DNA from: Otatea glauca
Lineage: Eukaryota; Streptophyta; Magnoliopsida; Poales; Poaceae
DNA length: 64,000 nt
Assembly (NCBI GenBank): GCA_036346275.1
Contig: CM070728.1
Location: forward strand, 19,306,723 to 19,370,722
Direction: 5' to 3'
Both the position numbers and the translations under genes were made by a program. Shown here one piece after another: positions 34,232-45,436 of the stretch. Under the pieces are notes generated by a model that made no database searches, was not told the origin of the DNA, and was given only the letters and a program-made list of their open reading frames with translations. How positions within the stretch are numbered: position 1 is the stretch's first letter; every line of letters starts with the position of its first letter.

Positions 34232-34528
34232 GGCACGCCCTCGTCGCCGCCACACTACTCTACGCCTGCGCCGCAGGGCTGGCCTAGGAGGGACGTCCGT
34301 CCGCCGTCGCCACTTACCTACCCCACGGGCCAGATCAGGAAGAGTGGCCGTGATTGACTTGTTGTACGGATGTATTTTTGTAATGGCTTTACGTTCAGCA
34401 GCATATTGTACAACTCTCCGAGTTAGTAACATGACAGCCTTATCACTTTAAATTGTTCAAATTCATGTATGCATTGCTTGCCTATGCCACACGACGTGAC
34501 AACACACCAACGTCTCGGTGCACCTATC

Positions 34529-34605
34529 GCCTCTATTAGGGGCGATCGCCCTAATATGGGGCGATCGCCCTAATATGAGGCGATCGCTCCATACCCGGGC
34601 GATAT
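34529..34605. repeat. Array of overlapping GCGATCGC-centred palindromes (right inner)
   Basis: Three GCGATCG cores occur within 45 bases (about 34542, 34561 and 34580) with arms such as CCTAATA / TATTAGG shared between neighbours. It is the right-side counterpart of the palindrome at 28178. Confidence 0.85.
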
Positions 34606-34701
34606 CTAGCCTTTATAATATTCGTTCTCACAAGCGGTCTCGCAAAGAATACAGGAAGAAAGAATAGAGGGGTGAGGAAAAAAATTCAGGATCAATCGAA
34701 A

Positions 34702-35323
34702 ATGCCGAGGCGTGCAAGTGCAAAGGAAAGGGAAGGAAAAGGAAGAAGCAAGTGCATGCCCGCAATTTAGCGTACAAGATCTCTTCCTACCTCGTGGAGT
34801 CAGAGCACCCATGTGTATGTGCGGAGATCTTTGCGAGCTTGTCCGCTCTTGGGAAATTTCAACTTGGAAGAGGAGGTATTGGAAGTGCCGCAACTACGCC
34901 TTCGATCCACGGAGAAGAGCTCAAGGATCGCCGCATGGTAACAATCGTGACGGGTTACATAATATTTGTGAATGAAACTTTGCTAATTTACGTTTCATGC
35001 AGTCACCTCCGCCACTGTGTGAATTTGAGCAGTGGTTTGATACGGAGATCAACGCCGAGGACCAAGGGCTTCTTGACCAAGCCAACCGGCAGGACGAGTT
35101 CACGCGGTGGCTTCAAGAACAACGCGATGTCGCACGCGAGGAGGCATGTAGGAAGGAAGCGGAGGAGAAGGAGGCCGAGAGAGAGAGGAAACGAGAGAGG
35201 CGCGACGTGCGGAGAAGCTCACGAGGCATGGGCGAATGGGAAGTGGCCTCAAACACTCGAGAGCGTCTGGTGTTAACTTTGGTTTTCTTTGTTCGTGGTA
35301 CTCCTTTCGCTTTTAAGTCGTAA
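34702..35323 (+). pseudogene. MULE third ORF with GRF-like zinc finger and charged coiled coil
   Basis: An ATG at 34702 starts MPRRASAKERE. In a shifted frame a GRF-type zinc-finger pattern follows (MCMCGDLCELV...KRRYWKCRNYAFDPRR, about 34810-34920). After a GT-AG interval (34938-35002) the frame SPPPLCEFEQWFDTEIN continues, the segment that usually follows GRF fingers in plant transposon proteins. A Glu/Arg/Lys-rich coiled-coil region (about 35100-35230) comes next. Phases do not join without a frameshift, so it is broken here. The role of such ORFs in MULEs is unknown. Confidence 0.6.
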
Positions 35324-36066
35324 TAAAGAGTGCGGTCTAACCTTAAAATGTATGCTCACCGTCCAAGGGCTCAGATATGTCCTCTCGCTCCAGTTGTCTC
35401 AAATGATGTTATTTTTGTCCATCAAGATAGGTTATAGCATTTTAAGTTCATCGATTTGATTTCATCGAGTTTGACCTCGTTTGCGAAAGATACGGCCATT
35501 TTGATGTTTTGCCGATTGCATGTTCTGACAACAATAAAATAGTGCGACCTAAAGTGACATCTAAATATTTTTACATATTTGTAACCTATGCAAGCCTAAG
35601 AATGCAACAAAACTAGTTCACAAGTTTTGAGGTCCTTTAGACATTATTCTAACTGCTTGAACAATGAATGTTATAAAGGGTTTAAACTAGCCATCTTTGA
35701 TTCAAAATGCAATCATATTTAGATATTTTTGCAAAAAATGAAGTGCATAAGGTTGTAGTAACTTATTCTATTTATTTCATGATTTATGGATCAACACACA
35801 TTATAATTCCTTCACAATCCATAGTTAGAGCCTAGCATTCGAACTCAAATAAAAATATTTTTCTGCAAACAACATATGGATTGTTATTTTACAGTCTAAT
35901 TCATCATTCCAAAATTTAAATTTAGAAATAAGTTTCATTTAATTTAGACACTCCTAGCAAATGTTACAAAAAAAATACTTAAAAATCAGAACCTTGGTCG
36001 CCTGTCTCGGGCGACAAGGGGGCCCACCCCAATGGCGGCTGACGGGAGCAAACGGCGCAGGGCATA
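35324..36066. other. Non-coding 3' part of the MULE
   Basis: AT-rich sequence between the third ORF and the right terminal inverted repeat; no ORF or repeat seen. Confidence 0.5.
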
Positions 36067-36225
36067 TCGCCCGTGTATGGGGCGATCGCCCCATACACGG
36101 GCGACGGGGGGCATTTTCGTAGATCGCCCCATACACGGGCGACGGGGGGCATTTTCGTAATTTTTTTTTCAGACGCATAGTTTTGAAAAAAAGAAAAAAA
36201 ATAAATATTAAAGAAAAAAAAATTC
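36067..36225 (-). repeat. MULE right terminal inverted repeat with 38-bp palindrome
   Basis: 36067-36104 is TCGCCCGTGTATGGGGCGA plus its exact reverse complement. The stretch GATCGCCCCATACACGGGCG...TTTTCGTA (about 36081-36119) is then repeated once more (36120-36159), so the right arm is longer than the left by one unit. Confidence 0.92.
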
Positions 36226-36234
36226 CTCGTGCCA

Positions 36235-37522
36235 TGCCTTCCTTTTACAATTTTATCCCTATTGGATTTCTACTACACATACAATCAAGTGTAGTATAAC
36301 TAAATTATAACTGATCTATTAGATCAAAAGGAATAAACGGCTCATATTAAATATAGTGTACTGTAAAAAAAACTCTATTTTTATAAATGCATACATAATA
36401 GGCTAGATTAGAAAAAAAAACTATACGGAGGTAGAAAATCGATGGGTTCCATTACATTGTGTCTGTTTTGAAAGGCTGTATCTTTCAGAACACTACGAGA
36501 TGCTTCCATTTTGCAATCAAACGTAGCGACAAGTATGGTGCTTCCATTTGACTCATCAGTCGTCAGCTATTGTATAAAACTTTATTTTCACGCGAATCCT
36601 TATAAAACCTTACCCTCGTGGAACCCATAAAACTATTGTATAACTTAAGCAAGCGGCACTCTTATTATATGCCTATCGTATTGGATAGAAACTGCCTATA
36701 GAACAGGTCACTCAACTGCACTTTGACGACGAAGTACTGTACACGTACTATACAACCCAGAGAATTATGAGATGCAAAAATGACCACGGCGTGCCTGAAA
36801 AACTAGCGAGTCTTCTCAAATACATTAGCTTTTAAACGTTTTTGATATGAGTCAAAAGTCACATACAAATAAAAAAGCCAAAAACTGAAAAGCTAGACTG
36901 GATCTACTTTTGAAGCTTATTACTGAGAAAAAAATAGTTATTTATTAAACGACCTTTCATAAAAAAAAAACTATAGCCGGTTTTCAACAAATCAAAAAAA
37001 GCAACTTTTTCAAAAAAAACAAAAACTACAGCTCCCAGACCGTACTATTAATACCAGTATACAACTGCATAAGGACGCACTGTATATATATGAAGTACAC
37101 CTTTATAACCCAGCTCGCAGGTTGCCTGACAAGGCTGCTTGCCTGGTCGTTGCGTTGCCTCTCGACTTGTCCAGTCTCCATCAAGAAACCAAGCAAGGAA
37201 CGTACGTACGGTTGGGCGGTCACATCTGGGAGATGGACGATGGCTGGGCAGTGGGACCCGGGGAAGTACGGGAGTCTCTGCTTTGCTAACCAGGACTATC
37301 CCCTGGCCCCTGGCCTGGTTGCTCCTCGCCCCCTACTCCGTCCGTCCACCGCTGGAAAAGGCAGGCACGCACGGACGTACATGCATGCTGCACCAAGATC
37401 GAGTCGTCGGACCGGCATCGGCATGGCAGTGACGGCACGGCACGGCGCTATTATATAGCAGTGCGAAGCAGCTGTTTTCCGGTCGAAGATAGCGAAATCA
37501 TCGTTTCCCTAGCCTTCCTCGA

Positions 37523-37526
<4 letters not shown>
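36235..37526. other. Intergenic sequence, no gene seen
   Basis: AT-rich to about 37080, then a GC-richer stretch ending in GCTATTATATAGCAG (about 37446), which resembles a TATA region. No coding sequence recognised. Confidence 0.4.
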
Positions 37527-37580
<54 letters not shown>

Positions 37581-38033
37581 AGCCGGAAACCATGGTACCT
37601 GGGCACCATGATTTCAAATGCGCAAATTCAAGCCATATTTGAGTATAATTTTCAAAAATTTCAGTTTTAAGATATATACCCATCTATAACAATTCAAATG
37701 AAACACATACCTTTGAAAAAATATACTCGAATTCAAAGATTTTGAACGAGTTTGGATCACATGCTTTGCTGATTTATATATAAAATTAGCACATGCCTAC
37801 AACCAAACTATCATAAAAAAGGGAAACTATATTTTGAATTTCAGTTCAAACTTGTTTGAACTAGTTAGTAAACTGATTAAACTCAATATCATACAAATTT
37901 CAAAAAAATTCGCATGAAAATACATAGGAAAAATATCTTTTTTAGATCATGGTGCCCAGGCACCATGGTGTCCCAAGTAATTATACTATATATATATATA
38001 TATTTATTTATATTTATATTTATATTTATATTT
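37527..38033. mobile_element. Inverted-repeat element set between microsatellites (Micron-like)
   Basis: An element of about 400 bp (37581-37980) has ends ACCATGGTACCTGGGCACC (left) and GGTGCCCAGGCACCATGGT (right). They match as inverted repeats over about 30 bases, and each arm is itself a palindrome. It is flanked on the left by (TA)n(GA)n (37527-37580) and on the right by (TA)n(TTTATA)n (37986-38033). Microsatellite-flanked elements called Micron of about this size are known in rice; kinship is inferred from layout, not sequence. Confidence 0.6.
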
Positions 38034-38474
38034 AGAGTCTTTCTAAAATTATTTACAGATTTAACCATTTCTCACTGCGAAATACGCTCCCTACCCGGAG
38101 AGCGCTGCAACCAGTGAGCTACGGCAATGGGTGGGCTAGTACGGGAGTAGCAGCTTTCGCGCACGGGCAACGCGGGAAGGACGGTCGGTGGGCGCATGGC
38201 AGCCGGGCTACTGCGGATGGGGAACTCAAGAGGCTTCTTCCATGGTAGGGGAGCACGAAAGGTGGAACGTGTCACTTTCTGGTGCTTTCGTGGTAGAGAA
38301 CGGAGCCAATTCTGCAAATATGTTTGGAGGCTAAATTTGCAACAATAAAAAAGGAGAGTGAGCTAGAAAATAGATGACTTCGAAGATAGCAACACATGGA
38401 CGACTAAAATTTAGGTCTTTTTATCAGAACAGAGGATATATCTCTCGCCATATGGTCACCATAGAGATATATCT
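38034..38474. other. Unassigned sequence left of Gypsy-A
   Basis: Part GC-rich, part AT-rich; nothing recognised. The left limit of Gypsy-A lies near 38475, where similarity to Gypsy-B pol ends. Confidence 0.35.
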
Positions 38475-40306
38475 TATGCTGATCGGCTCCTTAGACAAAG
38501 TCTTGATTATCTTTTAACTTCAACTGTTGGGTAAATGAACTAGTACGGTTAGATAAATTTGAAATAAATCATCGTAAATAGTTAATCTTACCGATCAATT
38601 TCTCTAAATCCTTCTTGCAGGCTGGCGGCTTAGTTTTAGCTATGGCTTTGATCTTTTCTTGATTAAACTCAATTCCTCTTTCATGAACTTTGAAGCGAAA
38701 AAACTATCCAGCCGACACAATATGGCCGATTAAGTCGTGAAAAATCAAATTCATGGCACGCTGATATATTGCACCAGCGTTTTTTAAGTCGAACGTTATC
38801 ACGGTCCATTCAAACAAACCTAGGGCATCGGGGCACCTAAAGGATATCTTAGGTATATCGGCTTCTAATATGAATATTTGATTATATTTGGCATTACCAT
38901 CAAGAAAACTAATGATTTTATTTCTCGATGCATCGTCGATAAGCATATCGGCTATTGGCATCGGATGCTCATTCTTTGGTGTGGTTTTATTCAAATCCCT
39001 AAAATCAACACACCCTAAGTTTGCTGTTTTTCTTCATGACAGGAACGATATTAGAAACCCACTTAGCATATTAGCATAGCCTGATAAACTTAGCCTCCAA
39101 TAATCATTCAATCTCTTCTTTTATAATAATATACAAGGCCGGATTAAATCATCTAGGAGATTATTTAAACGGCCGATAACCTAGCTTTATAGGTAACCGA
39201 TGCTCAACAAGTTGTCGGCTTAAACCAGTCATCTCATGATACTCCTAAGCAAAACAATCTTTATAATTCTTTAATATCTTTACCAACTTTTCTTTGTAAT
39301 CTGCGGCTAATTTTGAACTAATAAAAGTTGGCATTTTTCTATCACCATCACCTATGTCGACTTTTTCTAGCAAATCAGTCGATGTAAAACCTTGACCTAA
39401 TTTCTCAATTTCTTAAAAATCTTTAATGGTTTCATAGCTATCTATTGTTTGCCGATAGCTTCGCATTTTATCTTGTAAAGCCTTTACTGCCAATTTGACC
39501 ATTGGCGCAAAATTTCGTCTGTCTGATCAAGTGTGCTTGACACTACATTGATCGGAATAAACCCTGTTTTGTTGATGCAGATAAAATCACAATCATCGAG
39601 AGCTTTACTCGATATACATTCAGCTATTTTATGTTGCTAGTTTGCGTCTGAACTTACCATGGCGATATGAGCCGATGTATCAGCTTGAATCACTTCGACC
39701 TCGTCCTCGTTCCATTAGATGAGCATTTGATGCATGGTCGACGGGATACAACAATTGGCATGAATCCAATCTCACCCTAGTAGAACATTGTAATTATCCT
39801 TGGTGTTAACCACGAAAAAAGCGGCCCACAATGTTTTGCTGCTGACTGTCAACGCAGTCACCATAACCCCTCTTGCTTCAGTAGGATCGCATGTGAAGTG
39901 ATTTAAAACCATATTAGTTTTGATAATATTATCATCGGACTTACCCAGCTTCTTGACTTACCCAGCTTCTTGCATTCTTGCAAGTGTTGTATGGCATCAG
40001 ATTAACGGTTGTTCCTCCATCAATAAGCATATTTGATATTGGCTTACCATTGATGTGCCCTTTCAAATATAATGGTTTTAGATGCCGATGATCGTCTTGA
40101 GGTTTTTCGAAGACTGTCTTGAGCCCCCAAGCACAATTGGGCAAACATCTCTTTGGCTGATATAATATTTATCTTGAACTCGGCTAGCAAAGTGAACACC
40201 ATGTTGATGTCCATCGGCGGTGGAGAATCGTTCTAAATTACAGGTGAATCCAGATCATCGGCCGAATCAAAATTTTCTTCAACCGGTTCCTTCTTCCTCG
40301 ACTCTT
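38475..40306 (-). pseudogene. Gypsy-A protease and reverse transcriptase, truncated
   Basis: The protease region reads LYLKGHINGKPISNMLIDGG (about 40085-40025), where the active site has DGG in place of the usual D-S/T-G. The RT shows NKIISFLDGNAKYNQIF, FRCPDALGLFEWTVITFDLKNAG and YQRAMNLIFHDLIGHIV (38994-38704). The catalytic YIDD segment that should follow is deleted, and the sequence jumps to KVHERGIEFNQEKIKAI. Stops are common. Confidence 0.85.
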
Positions 40307-41037
40307 TGTAACGCTAATTAAAGAAGCCTAAGTCAAAACCTAAATAATATGTGAAAACGTAAATCTAAAGTTTTGACAATTAAGGCTCAAATCTTCTAGG
40401 CTCACTATGTGCACTAACTATCTGTGCCTATAAACAAAGATTTGCAATTCTAAATAGATAATCAAGCAATTTAATTATTAGAATGTAAATTGCAACAATG
40501 TAAATAATGAAAAGCAAATCACAAAGAGACACGATACTTTTTATCGTGGTATTCGGAGACTTGTCGGTCTCCCTAATCCACATTGAGGTAAGTCTAAACA
40601 AATTGGATCAGCTCCACGAATTGTGCACCAACCTCGAATCCACTAGTGGTAGCTCTTTCCCCCTCCGGGTAGGTGAGCTCCAACCTTCACAATTTTACCG
40701 ACCCTTCTTACAATCTCCTTGAGAAGGTCACCGCGCACGACTCCTTTGCACGCCGTTTAGGTGTCGGCAAACACTAAGAGTAACAAGTCAAGCCTTTCGC
40801 TTGACTCCACCAAGTACAACATATGTACAATGACGATCACCGAGTGCAATACATGCACAAGACTCTCCTCAAGTGCAACACATGTACAAGAGGCTCTCAA
40901 TCCTCTTCTAAATGCAACACATGCATCTTAAAAGCTCACTCTTAGCTCAAGAAATAAATAGGAGAGGGCAACACAAACACACAACTACCACAACACCAAA
41001 TAGACTCAGCAACCCCAAATGCCAGCCCCAAGGCTCC

Positions 41038-41044
41038 TTTTATA
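41038..41044 (-). promoter_or_regulatory. TATA box of the long LTR
   Basis: Minus strand GGCTATAAAAGGAGCC; the best TATA consensus in the element, placed between the stem-loop cluster and the presumed R/U5. Confidence 0.6.
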
Positions 41045-41099
41045 GCCTCCCAAAATAAAACTAGCTGCTAGAGGATAAATTGAACAAAACTCGGCAAAA

Positions 41100-41378
41100 T
41101 CGGCACTACCGTCCATGTAGGACCGGTAGTGCCGGCCTCCAGGCCAATGGTCGGATTTGATACCGAAACTAGCCGTTGTACAATAAATTCGGTACTACCG
41201 CCTATGTAGGAGTGGTACTACCAGCCGAACAATAGTAACGGCCCTAGGGCCCGGTAGTGTCGGCCTCTGAAGAGCATCAAGAAACACATGCTCTGAAAAA
41301 TAACTACTGGCTACTAGACGCCGGTACTGCCGACCTCTGGCAGTACCATTCCTTGATGCTGGTAGTGCCGGTCAAGGG
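41100..41378. repeat. Short interspersed CGGTAGTGCCGG-type repeats
   Basis: Variants of GGTAGTGCCGGCCTC and CGGTACTACCG recur at least six times to 41378. They resume after the Copia insertion at 46310-46405, confirming the two parts are one element. Confidence 0.75.
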
Positions 41379-41694
41379 TGTTCTCCAAGAATCAAACACA
41401 TGCGATTAGTGTTAACACAAGTGCAAAACTCAACTAACACGCACGGGAATTTTTTTTTGTGCTGTGTAAGGATGCAGCTTTTCTTGTTGCTTTCCATTGC
41501 TTAAAAAGATACAAAATCTAATCAGCCACGTTAATCACGGCCATCACTCTAGGCCACTAATGACTCAATAAACTAGAAAAGGAAACAACGTGAATAGCAA
41601 AACAGACATGCATGGATTGGAAGTTTCCATGCACACACTAATGACAAAAAGGAAACTAACATCTAATATCCAAAAACAACGAGATTACTTAATA
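41379..41694 (-). repeat. Copia-3 3' LTR
   Basis: Begins TGTTCTCCAAGAATC on the + strand and ends CTTAATA; the final CA has become TA. Only a small number of substitutions and short indels separate it from 45968-46279. Confidence 0.93.
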
Positions 41695-41707
41695 AACTCC
41701 CCCTAAT

Positions 41708-42208
41708 CTAGTTGTTCTGGATGTTGACGACGCCGAGCTTCGCGTGCAGGTCCTGAAACTTGACCCGCCCGAGTGGTTTTGTCATAATGTCCGCCAGCTG
41801 ATCGTCGGTGTGGACATGCTCGACAACAACCTTGCCGTCTTCGACGCACTACCTGATGAAGTGGTAGCGCGTCTCAATGTGCTTGCTCCGGTCGTGAAGT
41901 ACCGGGTTCTTGCACAATTGTATTGCAGATTTATTGTCCACGAGAAGAGTAGCGACACGGTCTCCTTGCGCAGACTCCAGCGTTGCGAGCCAAACACCTT
42001 GGCACGCCGTAGTGGTCGCGACGATGTACTCCACCTCGCACGATGATAATGCAACCACCTTTTGTTTCTGTGATTGCCAACTCACGGGACTCCCAGAAAC
42101 GAACACCACACCGGTAGTGCTCTTCCGCCGCCGATGTCGCCGCCATGTCGTCGTCATTTGATCCAACAAGCCTTTCTCTTGTAATGTCCCTGGCGTAGCG
42201 ACACCCAT
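41708..42208 (-). pseudogene. Copia-3 RNase H, separated by frameshift
   Basis: It shows STTGVVFVSGSPVSWQS, KVVALSSCEVEYI, VDNKSAIQLCKNPVLHDRSK and HIETRYHFIR, then runs to KLGVVNIQNN-stop at 41708. It joins the RT frame through shifts near 42200 and at about 41850. Confidence 0.88.
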
Positions 42209-43185
42209 ATCCTAGAGTGCCTGTTATGTACCTGAGAATGTGCTTGACGCGCTCGAAGCTTCGGATGTGGCGACTCCATGAAGCGACTGACATAGCCAAC
42301 CGCGAACGATATGTCGGGCCGCGTATGCACCAAGTAACGAAGGCTCCCGACGATGCTTCGATAGAGCGTCTTGTCCACCGGAGGATTTGAACTTTGCTTG
42401 CTTAGTTTCAATCGTGGCTCCATTAGCACATGAACCGGGTTGCAGCCGGTCATGCCGGCCTTCTCAAGTACCTTTGCCGCGTACGCGCTCTGTCGCAACG
42501 TAACTTCGCCGGCGCCCTGGTGAACTTCTATGCCGAGGTAGTAACTGAGCTTGCCAAGATCGCTCATCTGGAATTTAGACTTCATCTCCTCCTTGAACAA
42601 ATCAATGGCCTTAGCATGTGCACCCGTCACGATGAGATCGTCGACGTACACACCCAGGAGTAGCCGCTCTTCGCTTGTGCCTCGAGTATACACGGCGTGC
42701 TCCGTCTCGTTCTTGTGAAACCCAAGTGACAACAAAGTGTTGTCGAGCTTGGCGTTCCACACACGAGGAGCTTGCCGCAGCCCGTACAGCGCCTTGTGCA
42801 AGCGCAGTACTTTGTCCTCATCACCGTCGCGGACGAAGCCGGGTGGCTGCCTCACGTAAACTTCCTCCTCAAGGTCCCCGTTCAGGAACGCAGACTTGAC
42901 ATCGAGTTGGTGAATGTCCCACCCGGCATGGGCGGCGACGGCTAGGAGCAGCCGGACCGAGTCCAGCCGTGCCACTGGCGCGAATACCTCGTCGAAGTCG
43001 ATGCCGGCACGCTGAGCATAGCCTTTTGCGACCAGCCTGGCCTTGTGCTTGATCACCTCGCCAACGTTATTTTTCTTCAACTTAAACACCCACTTGAGTC
43101 CAATCGGACGCTTTCCTGCAAGCAATTCAGTTAGAGTCCATGTCCCATTGTCCACGATCGAACTTAGCTCATCGAGCATTGCCAT
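42154..43185 (-). pseudogene. Copia-3 reverse transcriptase
   Basis: Long open segment with LKWVFKLKKNNVGEVIKHKA, GIDFDEVFAPVARLDSVRLL, QLDVKSAFLNGDLEEEVYV, LYGLRQAPRVWN and the catalytic GVYVDDLIVTG, followed by SIVGSLRYLVHTRPDISFAV. The active site is intact; the frame is lost near 42250, before RNase H. Confidence 0.93.
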
Positions 43186-43265
43186 GCGCCAACATGCATG
43201 CAGCTCAGCCTCCGCAAATGTTGCGGCTCCTCACCGTAAGCTTGCCAGAGCTCCTCCGGGTCTAG

Positions 43266-44249
43266 CTAGACCTGCTCGGTGGTGTCGTACACGTTCTGCA
43301 CGGCGCGGTACCGCCGTGGCCCTTCGTCATCCCTGAGTACAGACGCGGGCGTTGCGTCCACGGGTGGGGATACGAACTCCACGCCATTTGGCTCAGGTGT
43401 CGGAGGAGCGCGGATGGGCGTCGGTGTCGCTCGCTCTAGTGGTTGTTCGGACTCGACTGGTGATGCATCTCCCCCATGTTGTGGTGACGCGCCACTGACC
43501 GTCGCGACAGCAGGTACCGAGTACTCCACGCTGAAAGTCTCCGGGCCGCCATCAGTGTCATGCCAGGCCCAACTGGCACTCTCGTCGAAAATAGCGTCAC
43601 GCGTCACGTGTACGCGCCTCTTCACCGGGTCGTAGACTCTGTACACCTTGGAGCCGTGCTCATAGCCGATGAAGACAGTGGGGAAGCTGCGGTCGTCGAG
43701 CTTCTTTAGGTTCGGCCGCGTCACCTTGACGTGCGCGACGCACCCAAAAGTACGGAAGAAATGCACCGCCGGCTTCTTACCATGCCATGCCTCGTACGGC
43801 GTCATGCCTTGCAAGCTCTGGGTCGGTGAGCAGTTTAGTATGAATACCGCCGTGCTCACTGCCTCCCCCCAGAACGCACTTGGCATCTTGCGCGCCTTGA
43901 GCAGACACCTCGCCATAGAGACCACCGTCTGGTTGCGACGTTCCACGACGCCGTTTTGCTGTGGTGAATACGGCGCCGTGAGTTGTCTGTGCATGCCTTG
44001 ATCTGCACAATACTCCCCAAACTCCATCGACGTAAACTCGCCGTCGCGGTATGTCCGCAACGTGCGAAGCTTGCGGCCAGTCTCCACTTCCACGCTGGCC
44101 TGGAACTTCTTGATCGCCGTCGGCGCTTCATCCTTTCTTGCCAGCAGGACAACCCACATGTACCGTGACATGTCATCGACGAGAAGCAAGAAGTACTTCC
44201 TCCCGCCGTGTGTTGTTGGTGTGATGGGGCCGCAGAGGTCACCGTGCAC
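43266..44249 (-). pseudogene. Copia-3 integrase with Asp-to-Tyr change
   Basis: Core shows LLLVDDMSRYMWV (first Asp) and YSPQQNGVVERRN (Glu). The segment that reads LRTDRGGEF in the family is LRTYRDGEF here (about 44047-44060), so the second catalytic Asp is Tyr. The chromodomain-free tail GYEHGSKVYRVYDP follows. Stops separate it from both neighbours. Confidence 0.92.
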
Positions 44250-44336
44250 AAGATCGAGACGATCCTTGGCGCGGTACCTTGAGGCTTGTGGGAACGGAGC
44301 TCGACGCTACTTCCCAACCAAACACGCATCGCACAA

Positions 44337-45436
44337 CTACTCGACGTGCTCAATCTGAGGGAGACCGCGCACCAAACCGGCGCGCGCCATCCGTCGGAGC
44401 GAGTCGAAGTTGAGATGCCCAAACCGACCATGCCAGAGCCATGCGTCATCGCCGGTCGTTGCAGACATACACACCGGCTTTGTGATGTTGAGTGAGATCA
44501 CGTACAACCGGTTTGCTGTCCGCGTTACCTTGGCAAGAAGTTGCTGCCGCCGGTCTCGCACACACATGATGCCGTTCTTGATGAGCACTTCGCAGCCCAC
44601 CTCGTCGAGCTGTCCCAGCGAGACGATGTTACTACGCAGCTTGGGGATGAAGTACACATTGGTGAGGACTCGGTGCTGTCCGCCGACCGCCGTGAACAGG
44701 ACTGAGCCGCGCCCCCTAATTCCCACCAGTGAGCCATCGCCAAAGCGAACAGACCCGGAGACATCACCGTCCAACTCAGTGAACGCTGCTCTGTCTTCGG
44801 TCATGTGGTTTGAAGCTCCGGTGTCAAGATACCACACCGCGTCCTTCATGTCATGTTCCTTGCTGAGGTGTACTTCAGCGCGCTCCTCATTCAGGAAGAC
44901 GGAGCCGCCGCCACCAACAGGCTCGTCATGCGCCATGGTAAGCGCCGCGACCTGAGCCATGAGCAAGGCCGGCTCCTCGTCCTCCACCTGCGTGAGATTC
45001 GCCGCCTCGTCCCTCTTCTTCTTCCTGCAATCACGAGCCCAGTGCCCCGGTTTATCACAGTATCGGCACCTGTCCTTTTTGACATTTCGACCTGCACCGG
45101 GTGCCTTGCCGTTGCCATCGCGTGCGCCCTCCTTGCCGCGGCGCTTGTTCTGGGTGTAGCCGCTTCCACCACTGCCGGAGGAACCGTCCTGCTCACGTCG
45201 CCGCATGCGCGCGAGCCATTCTTCCTCCGACAGCAGGAGCTTGCCACCTCCCTCCTCTGCTGCCTCCCGCCGAACCGCTCCTCGGCCGCTTTGAAACGAC
45301 CGGTTAAATCTTCCATCGAGAGGGTGCTCAAATCAAGCAGACTCTCGACGGACATGGCTAGCAGGGAGTAGCGCTTGGGAATGACACGCAGGAATTTTTC
45401 CATCACGCGTTTTTCCGTTATCTCATCACCGAGCAT
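44337..45436 (-). pseudogene. Copia-3 gag C-terminus, zinc knuckle, protease and GAG-pre-integrase
   Basis: RFKAAEERFGGRQQ is followed, after a frameshift near 45200, by a CCHC knuckle (CRYCDKPGHWARDC, about 45070). The protease follows with VWYLDTGASNHMT (about 44835), and then a GAG-pre-integrase with WLWHGRFGHLNFDSLRRM (about 44440-44390). The frame closes after LPQIEHVE. Confidence 0.92.

Larger units (their letters stand above)
27997..36225 (+). mobile_element. Complete Mutator-like element (MULE), 8229 bp, 9-bp target duplication
   Basis: Both ends start GAATTTTTTTTTCTTTAATA (left at 27997, right as reverse complement at 36225). They remain similar for more than 120 bases through TTTTTTTCAAAAC, AATTAC(A/G)AAAAT and the CGCCCGTGTATGGGGCGATC palindrome. 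The 9 bases CTCGTGCCA precede (27988-27996) and follow (36226-36234) the element exactly, the length expected for Mutator. Inside, on the + strand, are a MURA transposase relic, a plant mobile domain gene relic and a small ORF with a GRF-like zinc finger. All three are broken, so the copy is probably not autonomous, although its ends and duplication are intact. Confidence 0.96.

Noticed and set aside
44853..45371. + strand ORF of 172 codons in Copia-3
   Set aside because: Antisense to gag and zinc-knuckle coding sequence.
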